64,000 bases of DNA from Auanema rhodensis (taxonomy: Eukaryota > Nematoda > Chromadorea > Rhabditida > Rhabditidae), in NCBI GenBank assembly GCA_964057225.1, contig OZ059896.1, positions 21,758,501 through 21,822,500 on the forward strand, read 5' to 3'. Both the position numbers and the translations under genes were made by a program. Within the stretch, counting starts at the first letter, position 1, and each line of letters starts with the position of its first letter. The notes under the pieces were generated by a model. That model was not told where the DNA came from, did no database searches, and was given only the letters and a program-made list of their open reading frames with translations. Positions 10,878 to 24,210 of the stretch are shown here, one piece after another.

Positions 10878-13800
10878 TCTTTGCCTTGAAAAAAGGAATC
10901 TAAAAACATCCACTTTTTGCTAAATTATTTTGAAATTTTTCGAAAAAATTTTTGTCAAAATGTTTTTGGAAGCAATGTTGAGTGTACATGGAAACTCAAC
11001 ATACACTAATGCATCATTTTTCAAACGATCATAACTAATTTTTGTATTAAGCGTTTCTCAATGTAGTATAGTGCATTCGATGCGGATTTTTAAGCTGCGT
11101 CGATCTGTGTTATCAGATTTGCGCTAGCTTGAAAATGCACCAAGATATCAACTGATATAAGTGCACACTTATATCCTCGATTTTCACCCTGAAGAATTAA
11201 TTTTTTCGTTGAATAACATTGTCCATCGTCTTTGCCTTGAAAAAAGAAATCTAAAAACATCTACTTTTTGCTAAATTATTTTGAAATTTTTCGAAAAAAT
11301 TTTTGTCAAAATGTTTTTGGAAGCAATGTTGAGTGTACATGAAAACTCAACATACACTAATGCATCATTTTTCAAACGATCATAACTAATTTTTGTATTA
11401 AGCGTTTCTCAATGTAGTATAGTGCATTTGATGCAGATTTTTAAGCTGCGTCGATCTGTGTTATCAGATTTGCGCTAGCTTAAAAATGCACCAAGATATC
11501 AACTGATATAAGTGCACACTTATATCCTCGATTTTCACCCTGAAGAATTAATTTTTTCGTTGAATAACATTGTCCATCGTCTTTGCCTTGAAAAAAGGAA
11601 TCTGAAAACATCTACTTTTTGCTAAATTATTTTGAAATTTTTCGAAAAAATTTTTGTCAAAATGTTTTTGGAAGCAATGTTGAGTGTACATGGAAACTCT
11701 ACATACACTAATGCATCATTTTTCAAACAATCATAACTAATTTTTGTATTAAGCGTTTCTCAATGTAGTATAGTGCATTCAATGAGGATTTTTAAGCTGC
11801 GTCGATCTGTGTTATCAGATTTGCGCTACCTTAAAAATGCACCAAGATATCAACTGATATAAGTGCACACATATATCCTCGATTTTCACCCTGAAGAATT
11901 AATTTTTTCGTTGAATAACATTGTCCATCGTCTTTGCCTTAAAAAAAGGAATCTAAAAACATCTACTTTTTGCTAAATTATTTTGAAATTTTTCGAAAAA
12001 ATTTTTGTCAAAATGTTTTTGGAAGCAATGTTGAGTGTACATGGAAACTCAACATACACTAATGCATCATTTTTCAAACGATCATAACTAATTTTTGTAT
12101 CAAGCGTTTCTCAATGTAGTATAGTGCATTCGATGCGGATTTTTAAGCTGCGTCGATCTGTGTTATCAGATTTGCGCTAGCTTAAAAACGCACCGAGATA
12201 TCAACTGATATAAGTTCACACTTATATCCTCGATTTTCACATTGAAGAACTAATTTTTTCGTTGAATAACATTGTCCATCGTCTCTGCCTTAAAAAAAGG
12301 AATCTAAAAACATCTACTTTTTGCTAAATTATTCTGGAATTTTTCTAAAAAATTTTTGTCAAAATGTTTTTGGAAGCAATGTTGAGTGTACATGAAAACT
12401 CAACATACACTAATGCATCATTTTTCAAACAATCATAACTAATTTTTGTATTAAGCGTTTCTCAATGTAGTATAGTGCATTCGATGCGGATTTTTAAGCT
12501 GCGTCGATCTGTGTTATCAGATTTGCGCTAGCTTAAAAATGCACCAAGATATCAACTGATATAAGTGCACACTTATATCCTCGATTTTCACCCTGAAGAA
12601 TTAATTTTTTCGTTGAATAACATTGTCCATCGTCTTTGCCTTGAAAAAAGGAATCTGAAAACATCTACTTTTTGCTAAATTATTTTGAAATTTTTCGAAA
12701 AAATTTTTGTCAAAATGTTTTTGGAAGCAATGTTGAGTGTACATGGAAACTCTACATACACTAATGCATCATTTTTCAAACAATCATAACTAATTTTTGT
12801 ATTAAGCGTTTCTCAATGTGATATAGTGCATTCGATGCGGATTTTTAAGCTGCGTCGATCTGTGTTATCAGATTTGCGCTAGCTTAAAAATGCACCAAGA
12901 TATCAACTGATATAAGTGCACACTTATATCCTCGATTTTCACCCTGAAGAATTAATTTTTTCGTTGAAAAACATTGTCCATCGTCTTTGCCTTGAAAAAA
13001 GGAATCTAAAAACATCCACTTTTTGCTAAATTATTTTGAAATTTTTCGAAAAAATTTTTGTCAAAATGTTTTTGGAAGCAATGTTGAGTGTACATGGAAA
13101 CTCAACATACACTAATGCATCATTTTTCAAACGATCATAACTAATTTTTGTATTAAGCGTTTCTCAATGTAGTATAGTGCATTCGATGCGGATTTTTAAG
13201 CTGCGTCGATCTGTGTTATCAGATTTGCGCTAGCTTGAAAATGCACCAAGATATCAACTGATATAAGTGCACACTTATATCCTCGATTTTCACCCTGAAG
13301 AATTAATTTTTTCGTTGAATAACATTGTCCATCGTCTTTGCCTTGAAAAAAGGAATCTGAAAACATCTACTTTTTGCTAAATTATTTTGAAATTTTTCGA
13401 AAAAATTTTTGTCAAAATGTTTTTGGAAGCAATGTTGAGTGTACATGGAAACTCTACATACACTAATGCATCATTTTTCAAACAATCATAACTAATTTTT
13501 GTATTAAGCGTTTCTCAATGTGATATAGTGCATTCGATGCGGATTTTTAAGCTGCGTCGATCTGTGTTATCAGATTTGCGCTAGCTTAAAAATGCACCAA
13601 GATATCAACTGATATAAGTGCACACTTATATCCTCGATTTTCACCCTGAAGAATTAATTTTTTCGTTGAAAAACATTGTCCATCGTCTTTGCCTTGAAAA
13701 AAGGAATCTAAAAACATCCACTTTTTGCTAAATTATTTTGAAATTTTTCGAAAAAATTTTTGTCAAAATGTTTTTGGAAGCAATGTTGAGTGTACATGGA

Positions 13801-15439
13801 AACTCAACATACACTAATGCATCATTTTTCAAACGATCATAACTAATTTTTGTATTAAGCGTTTCTCAATGTAGTATAGTGCATTCGATGCGGATTTTTA
13901 AGCTGCGTCGATCTGTGTTATCAGATTTGCGCTAGCTTGAAAATGCACCAAGATATCAACTGATATAAGTGCACACTTATATCCTCGATTTTCACCCTGA
14001 AGAATTAATTTTTTCGTTGAATAACATTGTCCATCGTCTTTGCCTTGAAAAAAGAAATCTAAAAACATCTACTTTTTGCTAAATTATTTTGAAATTTTTC
14101 GAAAAAATTTTTGTCAAAATGTTTTTGGAAGCAATGTTGAGTGTACATGAAAACTCAACATACACTAATGCATCATTTTTCAAACGATCATAACTAATTT
14201 TTGTATTGAGCGTTTCTCAATGTAGTATAGTGCATTCGATGCGGATTTCTAAGCTGCGTCGATCTGTGTTATCAGATTTGCGCTAGCTTAAAAATGCACC
14301 GAGATATCAACTGATATAAGTTTACACTTATATCCTCGATTTTCACCCTGAAGAAATAATTTTTTCGTTGAATAACATTGTCCATCGTCTTTGCCTTGAA
14401 AAAAGAAATCTAAAAACATCTACTTTTCGCTAAATTATTTTGAAATTTTTCGAAAAAATTTTTGTCAAAATGTTTTTGGAAGCAATGTTGAGTGTACATG
14501 GAAACTCAACATACACTAATGCATCATTTTTCAAACGATCATAACTAATTTTTGTATTAAGCGTTTCTCAATGTAATATAGTGCATTCGATGCGGATTTT
14601 TAAGCTGCGTCGATCTGTGTTATCAGATTTGCGCTAGCTTAAAAATGCACCAAGATATCAACTGATATAAGTGCACACTTATATCCTCGATTTTCACCCT
14701 GAAGAATTAATTTTCCGTTGAATAACATTGTCCATCGTCTTTGCCTTGAAAAAAGGAATCTAAAAACATCCACTTTTTGCTAAATTATTTCGAAATTTTT
14801 CGAAAAAATTTTTGTCAAAATGTTTTTGGAAGCAATGTTGAGTGTACATGAAAACTCAACATACACTAATGCATCATTTTTCAAACAATCATAACTAATT
14901 TTTGTATTAAGCGTTTCTCAATGTAGTATAGTGCATTCGATGCGGATTTTTAAGCTGCGTCGATCTGTGTTATCAGATTTGCGCTAGCTTAAAAATGCAC
15001 CAAGATATCAACTGATATAAGTGCACACTTATATCCTCGATTTTCACTCTGAAGAATTAATTTTTTCGTTGAATAACATTGTCCATCGTCTTTGCCTTGA
15101 AAAAAGGAATCTAAAAACATCCACTTTTTGCTAAATTATTTTGAAATTTTTCGAAAAAATTTTTGTCAAAATGTTTTTGGAAGCAATGTTGAGTGTACAT
15201 GAAAACTCAACATACACTAATGCATCATTTTTCAAACAATCATAACTAATTTTTGTATTAAGCGTTTCTCAATGTAGTATAGTGCATTCGATGCGGATTT
15301 TTAAGCTGCGTCGATCTGTGTTATCAGATTTGCGCTAGCTTAAAAATGCACCAAGATATCAACTGATATAAGTGCACACTTATATCCTCGATTTTCACTC
15401 TGAAGAATTAATTTTTTCGTTGAATAACATTGTCCATCG
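10878..15439 (+). repeat. Block 2, copy 2 of 13-unit tandem duplication (4562 bp)
   Basis: Directly abuts copy 1 and repeats its unit order, including the single 350-bp unit (14388) that makes the period 4562 rather than 4563. The match begins near 10864, just before the landmark start, and continues to about 15588, where CAAACAATC replaces CAAACGATC. Near-identity over 4.5 kb indicates a very recent duplication, if the assembly is right. Confidence 0.9.
12633..14036 (+). repeat. Two-unit duplication (702 bp) nested in block 2 copy 2
   Basis: Counterpart of 8071-9474 shifted by 4562 bp, with the same two alternating classes in the same state. It carries TGTGATATAG near 12819 and 13521. Confidence 0.85.
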
Positions 15440-18400
15440 TCTTTGCCTTGAAAAAAGGAATCTAAAAACATCCACTTTTTGCTAAATTATTTTGAAATTT
15501 TTCGAAAAAATTTTTGTCAAAATGTTTTTGGAAGCAATGTTGAGTGTACATGGAAACTCAACATACACTAATGCATCATTTTTCAAACAATCATAACTAA
15601 TTTTTGTATTAAGCGTTTCTCAATGTAGTATAGTGCATTTGATGCAGATTTTTAAGCTGCGTCGATCTGTGTTATCAGATTTGCGCTAGCTTAAAAATGC
15701 ACCAAGATATCAACTGATATAAGTGCACACTTATATCCTCGATTTTCACTCTGAAGAATTAATTTTTTCGTTGAATAACATTGTCCATCGTCTTTGCCTT
15801 GAAAAAAGGAATCTAAAAACATCCACTTTTTGCTAAATTATTTTGAAATTTTTCGAAAAAATTTTTGTCAAAATGTTTTTGGAAGCAATGTTGAGTGTAC
15901 ATGAAAACTCAACATACACTAATGCATCATTTTTCAAACAATCATAACTAATTTTTGTATTAAGCGTTTCTCAATGTAGTATAGTGCATTCGATGCGGAT
16001 TTTTAAGCTGCGTCGATCTGTGTTATCAGATTTGCGCTAGCTTAAAAATGCACCAAGATATCAACTGATATAAGTGCACACTTATATCCTCGATTTTCAC
16101 TCTGAAGAATTAATTTTTTCGTTGAATAACATTGTCCATCGTCTTTGCCTTGAAAAAAGGAATCTAAAAACATCCACTTTTTGCTAAATTATTTTGAAAT
16201 TTTTCGAAAAAATTTTTGTCAAAATGTTTTTGGAAGCAATGTTGAGTGTACATGGAAACTCAACATACACTAATGCATCATTTTTCAAACAATCATAACT
16301 AATTTTTGTATTAAGCGTTTCTCAATGTAGTATAGTGCATTTGATGCAGATTTTTAAGCTGCGTCGATCTGTGTTATCAGATTTGCGCTAGCTTAAAAAT
16401 GCACCAAGATATCAACTGATATAAGTGCACACTTATATCCTCGATTTTCACCCTGAAGAATTAATTTTTTCGTTGAATAACATTGTCCATCGTCTTTGCC
16501 TTGAAAAAAGGAATCTGAAAACATCTACTTTTTGCTAAATTATTTTGAAATTTTTCGAAAAAATTTTTGTCAAAATGTTTTTGGAAGCAATGTTGAGTGT
16601 ACATGGAAACTCTACATACACTAATGCATCATTTTTCAAACAATCATAACTAATTTTTGTATTAAGCGTTTCTCAATGTAGTATAGTGCATTCAATGAGG
16701 ATTTTTAAGCTGCGTCGATCTGTGTTATCAGATTTGCGCTACCTTAAAAATGCACCAAGATATCAACTGATATAAGTGCACACATATATCCTCGATTTTC
16801 ACCCTGAAGAATTAATTTTTTCGTTGAATAACATTGTCCATCGTCTTTGCCTTAAAAAAAGGAATCTAAAAACATCTACTTTTTGCTAAATTATTTTGAA
16901 ATTTTTCGAAAAAATTTTTGTCAAAATGTTTTTGGAAGCAATGTTGAGTGTACATGGAAACTCAACATACACTAATGCATCATTTTTCAAACGATCATAA
17001 CTAATTTTTGTATCAAGCGTTTCTCAATGTAGTATAGTGCATTCGATGCGGATTTTTAAGCTGCGTCGATCTGTGTTATCAGATTTGCGCTAGCTTAAAA
17101 ACGCACCGAGATATCAACTGATATAAGTTCACACTTATATCCTCGATTTTCACATTGAAGAACTAATTTTTTCGTTGAATAACATTGTCCATCGTCTCTG
17201 CCTTAAAAAAAGGAATCTAAAAACATCTACTTTTTGCTAAATTATTCTGGAATTTTTCTAAAAAATTTTTGTCAAAATGTTTTTGGAAGCAATGTTGAGT
17301 GTACATGAAAACTCAACATACACTAATGCATCATTTTTCAAACAATCATAACTAATTTTTGTATTAAGCGTTTCTCAATGTAGTATAGTGCATTCGATGC
17401 AGATTTTTAAGCTGCGTCGATCTGTGTTATCAGATTTGCGCTAGCTTAAAAATGCACCAAGATATCAACTGATATAAGTGCACACTTATATCCTCGATTT
17501 TCACCCTGAAGAATTAATTTTCCGTTGAATAACATTGTCCATCGTCTTTGCCTTGAAAAAAGGAATCTAAAAACATCCACTTTTTGCTAAATTATTTCGA
17601 AATTTTTCGAAAAAATTTTTGTCAAAATGTTTTTGGAAGCAATGTTGAGTGTACATGAAAACTCAACATACACTAATGCATCATTTTTCAAACAATCATA
17701 ACTAATTTTTGTATTAAGCGTTTCTCAATGTAGTATAGTGCATTCGATGCGGATTTTTAAGCTGCGTCGATCTGTGTTATCAGATTTGCGCTAGCTTAAA
17801 AATGCACCAAGATATCAACTGATATAAGTGCACACTTATATCCTCGATTTTCACTCTGAAGAATTAATTTTTTCGTTGAATAACATTGTCCATCGTCTTT
17901 GCCTTGAAAAAAGGAATCTAAAAACATCCACTTTTTGCTAAATTATTTTGAAATTTTTCGAAAAAATTTTTGTCAAAATGTTTTTGGAAGCAATGTTGAG
18001 TGTACATGAAAACTCAACATACACTAATGCATCATTTTTCAAACAATCATAACTAATTTTTGTATTAAGCGTTTCTCAATGTAGTATAGTGCATTCGATG
18101 CGGATTTTTAAGCTGCGTCGATCTGTGTTATCAGATTTGCGCTAGCTTAAAAATGCACCAAGATATCAACTGATATAAGTGCACACTTATATCCTCGATT
18201 TTCACTCTGAAGAATTAATTTTTTCGTTGAATAACATTGTCCATCGTCTTTGCCTTGAAAAAAGGAATCTAAAAACATCCACTTTTTGCTAAATTATTTT
18301 GAAATTTTTCGAAAACATTTTTGTCAAAATGTTTTTGGAAGCAATGTTGAGTGTACATGGAAACTCAACATACACTAATGCATCATTTTTCAAACAATCA

Positions 18401-19148
18401 TAACTAATTTTTGTATTAAGCGTTTCTCAATGTAGTATAGTGCATTCGATGCAGATTTTTAAGCTGCGTCGATCTGTGTTATCAGATTTGCGCTAGCTTA
18501 AAAATGCACCAAGATATCAACTGATATAAGTGCACACTTATATCCTCGATTTTCACCCTGAAGAATTAATTTTTTCGTTGAATAACATTGTCCATCGTCT
18601 TTGCCTTGAAAAAAGGAATCTGAAAACATCTACTTTTTGCTAAATTATTTTGAAATTTTTCGAAAAAATTTTTGTCAAAATGTTTTTGGAAGCAATGTTG
18701 AGTGTACATGGAAACTCTACATACACTAATGCATCATTTTTCAAACAATCATAACTAATTTTTGTATTAAGCGTTTCTCAATGTAGTATAGTGCATTCAA
18801 TGAGGATTTTTAAGCTGCGTCGATCTGTGTTATCAGATTTGCGCTAGCTTAAAAATGCACCAAGATATCAACTGATATAAGTGCACACTTATATCCTCGA
18901 TTTTCACCCTGAAGAATTAATTTTTTCGTTGAATAACATTGTCCATCGTCTTTGCCTTGAAAAAAGGAATCTGAAAACATCTACTTTTTGCTAAATTATT
19001 TTGAAATTTTTCGAAAAAATTTTTGTCAAAATGTTTTTGGAAGCAATGTTGAGTGTACATGGAAACTCTACATACACTAATGCATCATTTTTCAAACAAT
19101 CATAACTAATTTTTGTATTAAGCGTTTCTCAATGTAGTATAGTGCATT
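13686..19148 (+). repeat. Block 3: first copy of a 27-unit-spaced segment
   Basis: Matches 23159-28621 at a constant offset of 9473 bp (27 x 351 - 4). The left part, about 13686-15440, contains class A, a 350-bp unit and two CACTCTG units; the right part, about 16350-19148, contains the CAATGAGG unit, the AAAAACGCACC unit, the CTCTGCC unit ending TTTTCCG, three CATCCACT units (the last with CGAAAACATT at 18247) and two more CTCTACAT units. Between them, units 15791 and 16142 do not match their counterparts. It overlaps copy 2 of the 13-unit block, whose tail it shares. Confidence 0.8.
15440..16492 (+). repeat. Three CATCCACT units, TTTGATGCAG alternating with CGATGCGG
   Basis: Units 15440 and 16142 share GAAACTC, CAAACAATC and TTTGATGCAG; 15791 has GAAAACTC and CGATGCGG with CACTCTG. 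Units 15089/15791 and 15440/16142 therefore form a 702-bp two-unit repeat. This is the stretch that differs from the equivalent part of 23159-28621. Confidence 0.7.
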
Positions 19149-19299
19149 CAATGAGGATTTTTAAGCTGCGTCGATCTGTGTTATCAGATTTGAGCTACCT
19201 TAAAAATGCACCAAGATATCAACTGATATAAGTGCACACATATATCCTCGATTTTCACCCTGAAGAATTAATTTTTTCGTTGAATAACATTGTCCATCG

Positions 19300-19650
19300 T
19301 CTTTGCCTTAAAAAAAGGAATCTAAAAACATCTACTTTTTGCTAAATTATTTTGAAATTTTTCGAAAAAATTTTTGTCAAAATGTTTTTGGAAGCAATGT
19401 TGAGTGTACATGAAAACTCAACATACACTAATGCATCATTTTTCAAACGATCATAACTAATTTTTGTATTAAGCGTTTCTCAATGTAGTATAGTGCATTC
19501 GATGCGGATTTCTAAGCTGCGTCGATCTGTGTTATCAGATTTGCGCTAGCTTAAAAATGCACCGAGATATCAACTGATATAAGTTTACACTTATATCCTC
19601 GATTTTCACCCTGAAGAAATAATTTTTTCGTTGAATAACATTGTCCATCG
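19300..19650 (+). repeat. Hybrid unit at domain boundary
   Basis: The start (TTAAAAAAAGGAATCT) matches the unit that normally follows the CAATGAGG class, but from site 114 onward the unit is class A (ATGAAAAC, ATTTCTAAGC, GTTTACAC, GAAATAA). It is the point where block-3 order ends and left-end types resume, so it looks like a recombination junction between domains. Confidence 0.75.
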
Positions 19651-22600
19651 TCTTTGCCTTGAAAAAAGAAATCTAAAAACATCTACTTTTCGCTAAATTA
19701 TTTTGAAATTTTTCGAAAAAATTTTTGTCAAAATGTTTTTGGAAGCAATGTTGAGTGTACATGGAAACTCAACATACACTAATGCATCATTTTTCAAACG
19801 ATCATAACTAATTTTTGTATTAAGCGTTTCTCAATGTAATATAGTGCATTCGATGCGGATTTTTAAGCTGCGTCGATCTGTGTTATCAGATTTGCGCTAG
19901 CTTAAAAATGCACCAAGATATCAACTGATATAAGTGCACACTTATATCCTCGATTTTCACCCTGAAGAATTAATTTTCCGTTGAATAACATTGTCCATCG
20001 TCTTCGCCTTGAAAAAAGGAATCTAAAAACATCTACTTTTTGCTAAATTATTTTGAAATTTTTCGAAAACATTTTTGTCAAAATGTTTTTGGAAGCAATG
20101 TTGAGTGTACATGGAAACTCAACATACACTAATGCATCATTTTTCAAACGATCATAACTAATTTTTGTATCAAGCGTTTTTCAATGTAGTATAGTGCATT
20201 CGATGCGGATTTTTAAGCTGCGTCGATCTGTGTTATCAGATTTGCGCTAGCTTAAAAATGCACCGAGATATCAACTGATATAAGTTCACACTTATATCCT
20301 CGATTTTCACCCTGAAGAATTAAATTTTTCGTTGAATAACATTGTCCATCGTCTTTGCCTTGAAAAAAGAAATCTAAAAACATCTACTTTTCGCTAAATT
20401 ATTTTGAAATTTTTCGAAAAAATTTTTGTCAAAATGTTTTTGGAAGCAATGTTGAGTGTACATGGAAACTCAACATACACTAATGCATCATTTTTCAAAC
20501 GATCATAACTAATTTTTGTATCAAGCGTTTTTCAATGTAGTATAGTGCATTCGATGCGGATTTTTAAGCTGCGTCGATCTGTGTTATCAGATTTGCGCTA
20601 GCTTAAAAATGCACCGAGATATCAACTGATATAAGTTCACACTTATATCCTCGATTTTCACCCTGAAGAATTAAATTTTTCGTTGAATAACATTGTCCAT
20701 CGTCTTTGCCTTGAAAAAAGAAATCTAAAAACATCTACTTTTCGCTAAATTATTTTGAAATTTTTCGAAAAAATTTTTGTCAAAATGTTTTTGGAAGCAA
20801 TGTTGAGTGTACATGGAAACTCAACATACACTAATGCATCATTTTTCAAACGATCATAACTAATTTTTGTATTAAGCGTTTCTCAATGTAGTATAGTGCA
20901 TTCGATGCGGATTTTTAAGCTGCGTCGATCTGTGTTATCAGATTTGCGCTAGCTTAAAAATGCACCAAGATATCAACTGATATAAGTGCACACTTATATC
21001 CTCGATTTTCACCCTGAAGAATTAATTTTCCGTTGAATAACATTGTCCATCGTCTTTGCCTTGAAAAAAGGAATCTAAAAACATCCACTTTTTGCTAAAT
21101 TATTTCGAAATTTTTCGAAAAAATTTTTGTCAAAATGTTTTTGGAAGCAATGTTGAGTGTACATGGAAACTCAACATACACTAATGCATCATTTTTCAAA
21201 CGATCATAACTAATTTTTGTATCAAGCGTTTCTCAATGTAGTATAGTGCATTCGATGCGGATTTTTAAGCTGCGTCGATCTGTGTTATCAGATTTGCGCT
21301 AGCTTAAAAATGCACCAAGATATCAACTGATATAAGTGCACACTTATATCCTCGATTTTCACCCTGAAGAATTAATTTTTTCGTTGAAAAACATTGTCCA
21401 TCGTCTTTGCCTTGAAAAAAGGAATCTAAAAACATCCACTTTTTGCTAAATTATTTTGAAATTTTTCGAAAAAATTTTTGTCAAAATGTTTTTGGAAGCA
21501 ATGTTGAGTGTACATGGAAACTCAACATACACTAATGCATCATTTTTCAAACGATCATAACTAATTTTTGTATTAAGCGTTTCTCAATGTAGTATAGTGC
21601 ATTCGATGCGGATTTTTAAGCTGCGTCGATCTGTGTTATCAGATTTGCGCTAGCTTGAAAATGCACCAAGATATCAACTGATATAAGTGCACACTTATAT
21701 CCTCGATTTTCACCCTGAAGAATTAATTTTTTCGTTGAATAACATTGTCCATCGTCTTTGCCTTGAAAAAAGAAATCTAAAAACATCTACTTTTTGCTAA
21801 ATTATTTTGAAATTTTTCGAAAAAATTTTTGTCAAAATGTTTTTGGAAGCAATGTTGAGTGTACATGAAAACTCAACATACACTAATGCATCATTTTTCA
21901 AACGATCATAACTAATTTTTGTATTAAGCGTTTCTCAATGTAGTATAGTGCATTCGATGCGGATTTCTAAGCTGCGTCGATCTGTGTTATCAGATTTGCG
22001 CTAGCTTAAAAATGCACCGAGATATCAACTGATATAAGTTTACACTTATATCCTCGATTTTCACCCTGAAGAAATAATTTTTTCGTTGAATAACATTGTC
22101 CATCGTCTTTGCCTTGAAAAAAGAAATCTAAAAACATCTACTTTTCGCTAAATTATTTTGAAATTTTTCGAAAAAATTTTTGTCAAAATGTTTTTGGAAG
22201 CAATGTTGAGTGTACATGGAAACTCAACATACACTAATGCATCATTTTTCAAACGATCATAACTAATTTTTGTATCAAGCGTTTCTCAATGTAGTATAGT
22301 GCATTCGATGCGGATTTTTAAGCTGCGTCGATCTGTGTTATCAGATTTGCGCTAGCTTGAAAATGCACCAAGATATCAACTGATATAAGTGCACACTTAT
22401 ATCCTCGATTTTCACCCTGAAGAATTAATTTTTTCGTTGAATAACATTGTCCATCGTCTTTGCCTTGAAAAAAGAAATCTAAAAACATCTACTTTTTGCT
22501 AAATTATTTTGAAATTTTTCGAAAAAATTTTTGTCAAAATGTTTTTGGAAGCAATGTTGAGTGTACATGAAAACTCAACATACACTAATGCATCATTTTT

Positions 22601-24210
22601 CAAACGATCATAACTAATTTTTGTATTAAGCGTTTCTCAATGTAGTATAGTGCATTCGATGCGGATTTCTAAGCTGCGTCGATCTGTGTTATCAGATTTG
22701 CGCTAGCTTAAAAATGCACCGAGATATCAACTGATATAAGTTTACACTTATATCCTCGATTTTCACCCTGAAGAAATAATTTTTTCGTTGAATAACATTG
22801 TCCATCGTCTTTGCCTTGAAAAAAGAAATCTAAAAACATCTACTTTTCGCTAAATTATTTTGAAATTTTTCGAAAAAATTTTTGTCAAAATGTTTTTGGA
22901 AGCAATGTTGAGTGTACATGGAAACTCAACATACACTAATGCATCATTTTTCAAACGATCATAACTAATTTTTGTATCAAGCGTTTCTCAATGTAGTATA
23001 GTGCATTCGATGCGGATTTTTAAGCTGCGTCGATCTGTGTTATCAGATTTGCGCTAGCTTAAAAATGCACCAAGATATCAACTGATATAAGTGCACACTT
23101 ATATCCTCGATTTTCACCCTGAAGAATTAATTTTTTCGTTGAAAAACATTGTCCATCGTCTTTGCCTTGAAAAAAGGAATCTAAAAACATCCACTTTTTG
23201 CTAAATTATTTTGAAATTTTTCGAAAAAATTTTTGTCAAAATGTTTTTGGAAGCAATGTTGAGTGTACATGGAAACTCAACATACACTAATGCATCATTT
23301 TTCAAACGATCATAACTAATTTTTGTATTAAGCGTTTCTCAATGTAGTATAGTGCATTCGATGCGGATTTTTAAGCTGCGTCGATCTGTGTTATCAGATT
23401 TGCGCTAGCTTGAAAATGCACCAAGATATCAACTGATATAAGTGCACACTTATATCCTCGATTTTCACCCTGAAGAATTAATTTTTTCGTTGAATAACAT
23501 TGTCCATCGTCTTTGCCTTGAAAAAAGAAATCTAAAAACATCTACTTTTTGCTAAATTATTTTGAAATTTTTCGAAAAAATTTTTGTCAAAATGTTTTTG
23601 GAAGCAATGTTGAGTGTACATGAAAACTCAACATACACTAATGCATCATTTTTCAAACGATCATAACTAATTTTTGTATTAAGCGTTTCTCAATGTAGTA
23701 TAGTGCATTCGATGCGGATTTCTAAGCTGCGTCGATCTGTGTTATCAGATTTGCGCTAGCTTAAAAATGCACCGAGATATCAACTGATATAAGTTTACAC
23801 TTATATCCTCGATTTTCACCCTGAAGAAATAATTTTTTCGTTGAATAACATTGTCCATCGTCTTTGCCTTGAAAAAAGAAATCTAAAAACATCTACTTTT
23901 CGCTAAATTATTTTGAAATTTTTCGAAAAAATTTTTGTCAAAATGTTTTTGGAAGCAATGTTGAGTGTACATGGAAACTCAACATACACTAATGCATCAT
24001 TTTTCAAACGATCATAACTAATTTTTGTATTAAGCGTTTCTCAATGTAATATAGTGCATTCGATGCGGATTTTTAAGCTGCGTCGATCTGTGTTATCAGA
24101 TTTGCGCTAGCTTAAAAATGCACCAAGATATCAACTGATATAAGTGCACACTTATATCCTCGATTTTCACCCTGAAGAATTAATTTTCCGTTGAATAACA
24201 TTGTCCATCG
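19300..24210 (+). repeat. Block 4: return of left-end unit types
   Basis: Fourteen units. The 350-bp unit at 19651 and CGAAAACATT unit at 20001 repeat 4562 and 4912 at an offset of 15089 bp. The units at 20703, 21053 and 21404 correspond to 703, 1053 and 1404 at an offset of 20000 bp. Class A alternates with TTTTCGCT/GTATCAAGCG units (21755 and 22457 class A; 22106 and 22808 their partners), a 702-bp two-unit pattern. One unit (20001) has the private TCTTCGCC. Nothing but satellite is present. Confidence 0.8.
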
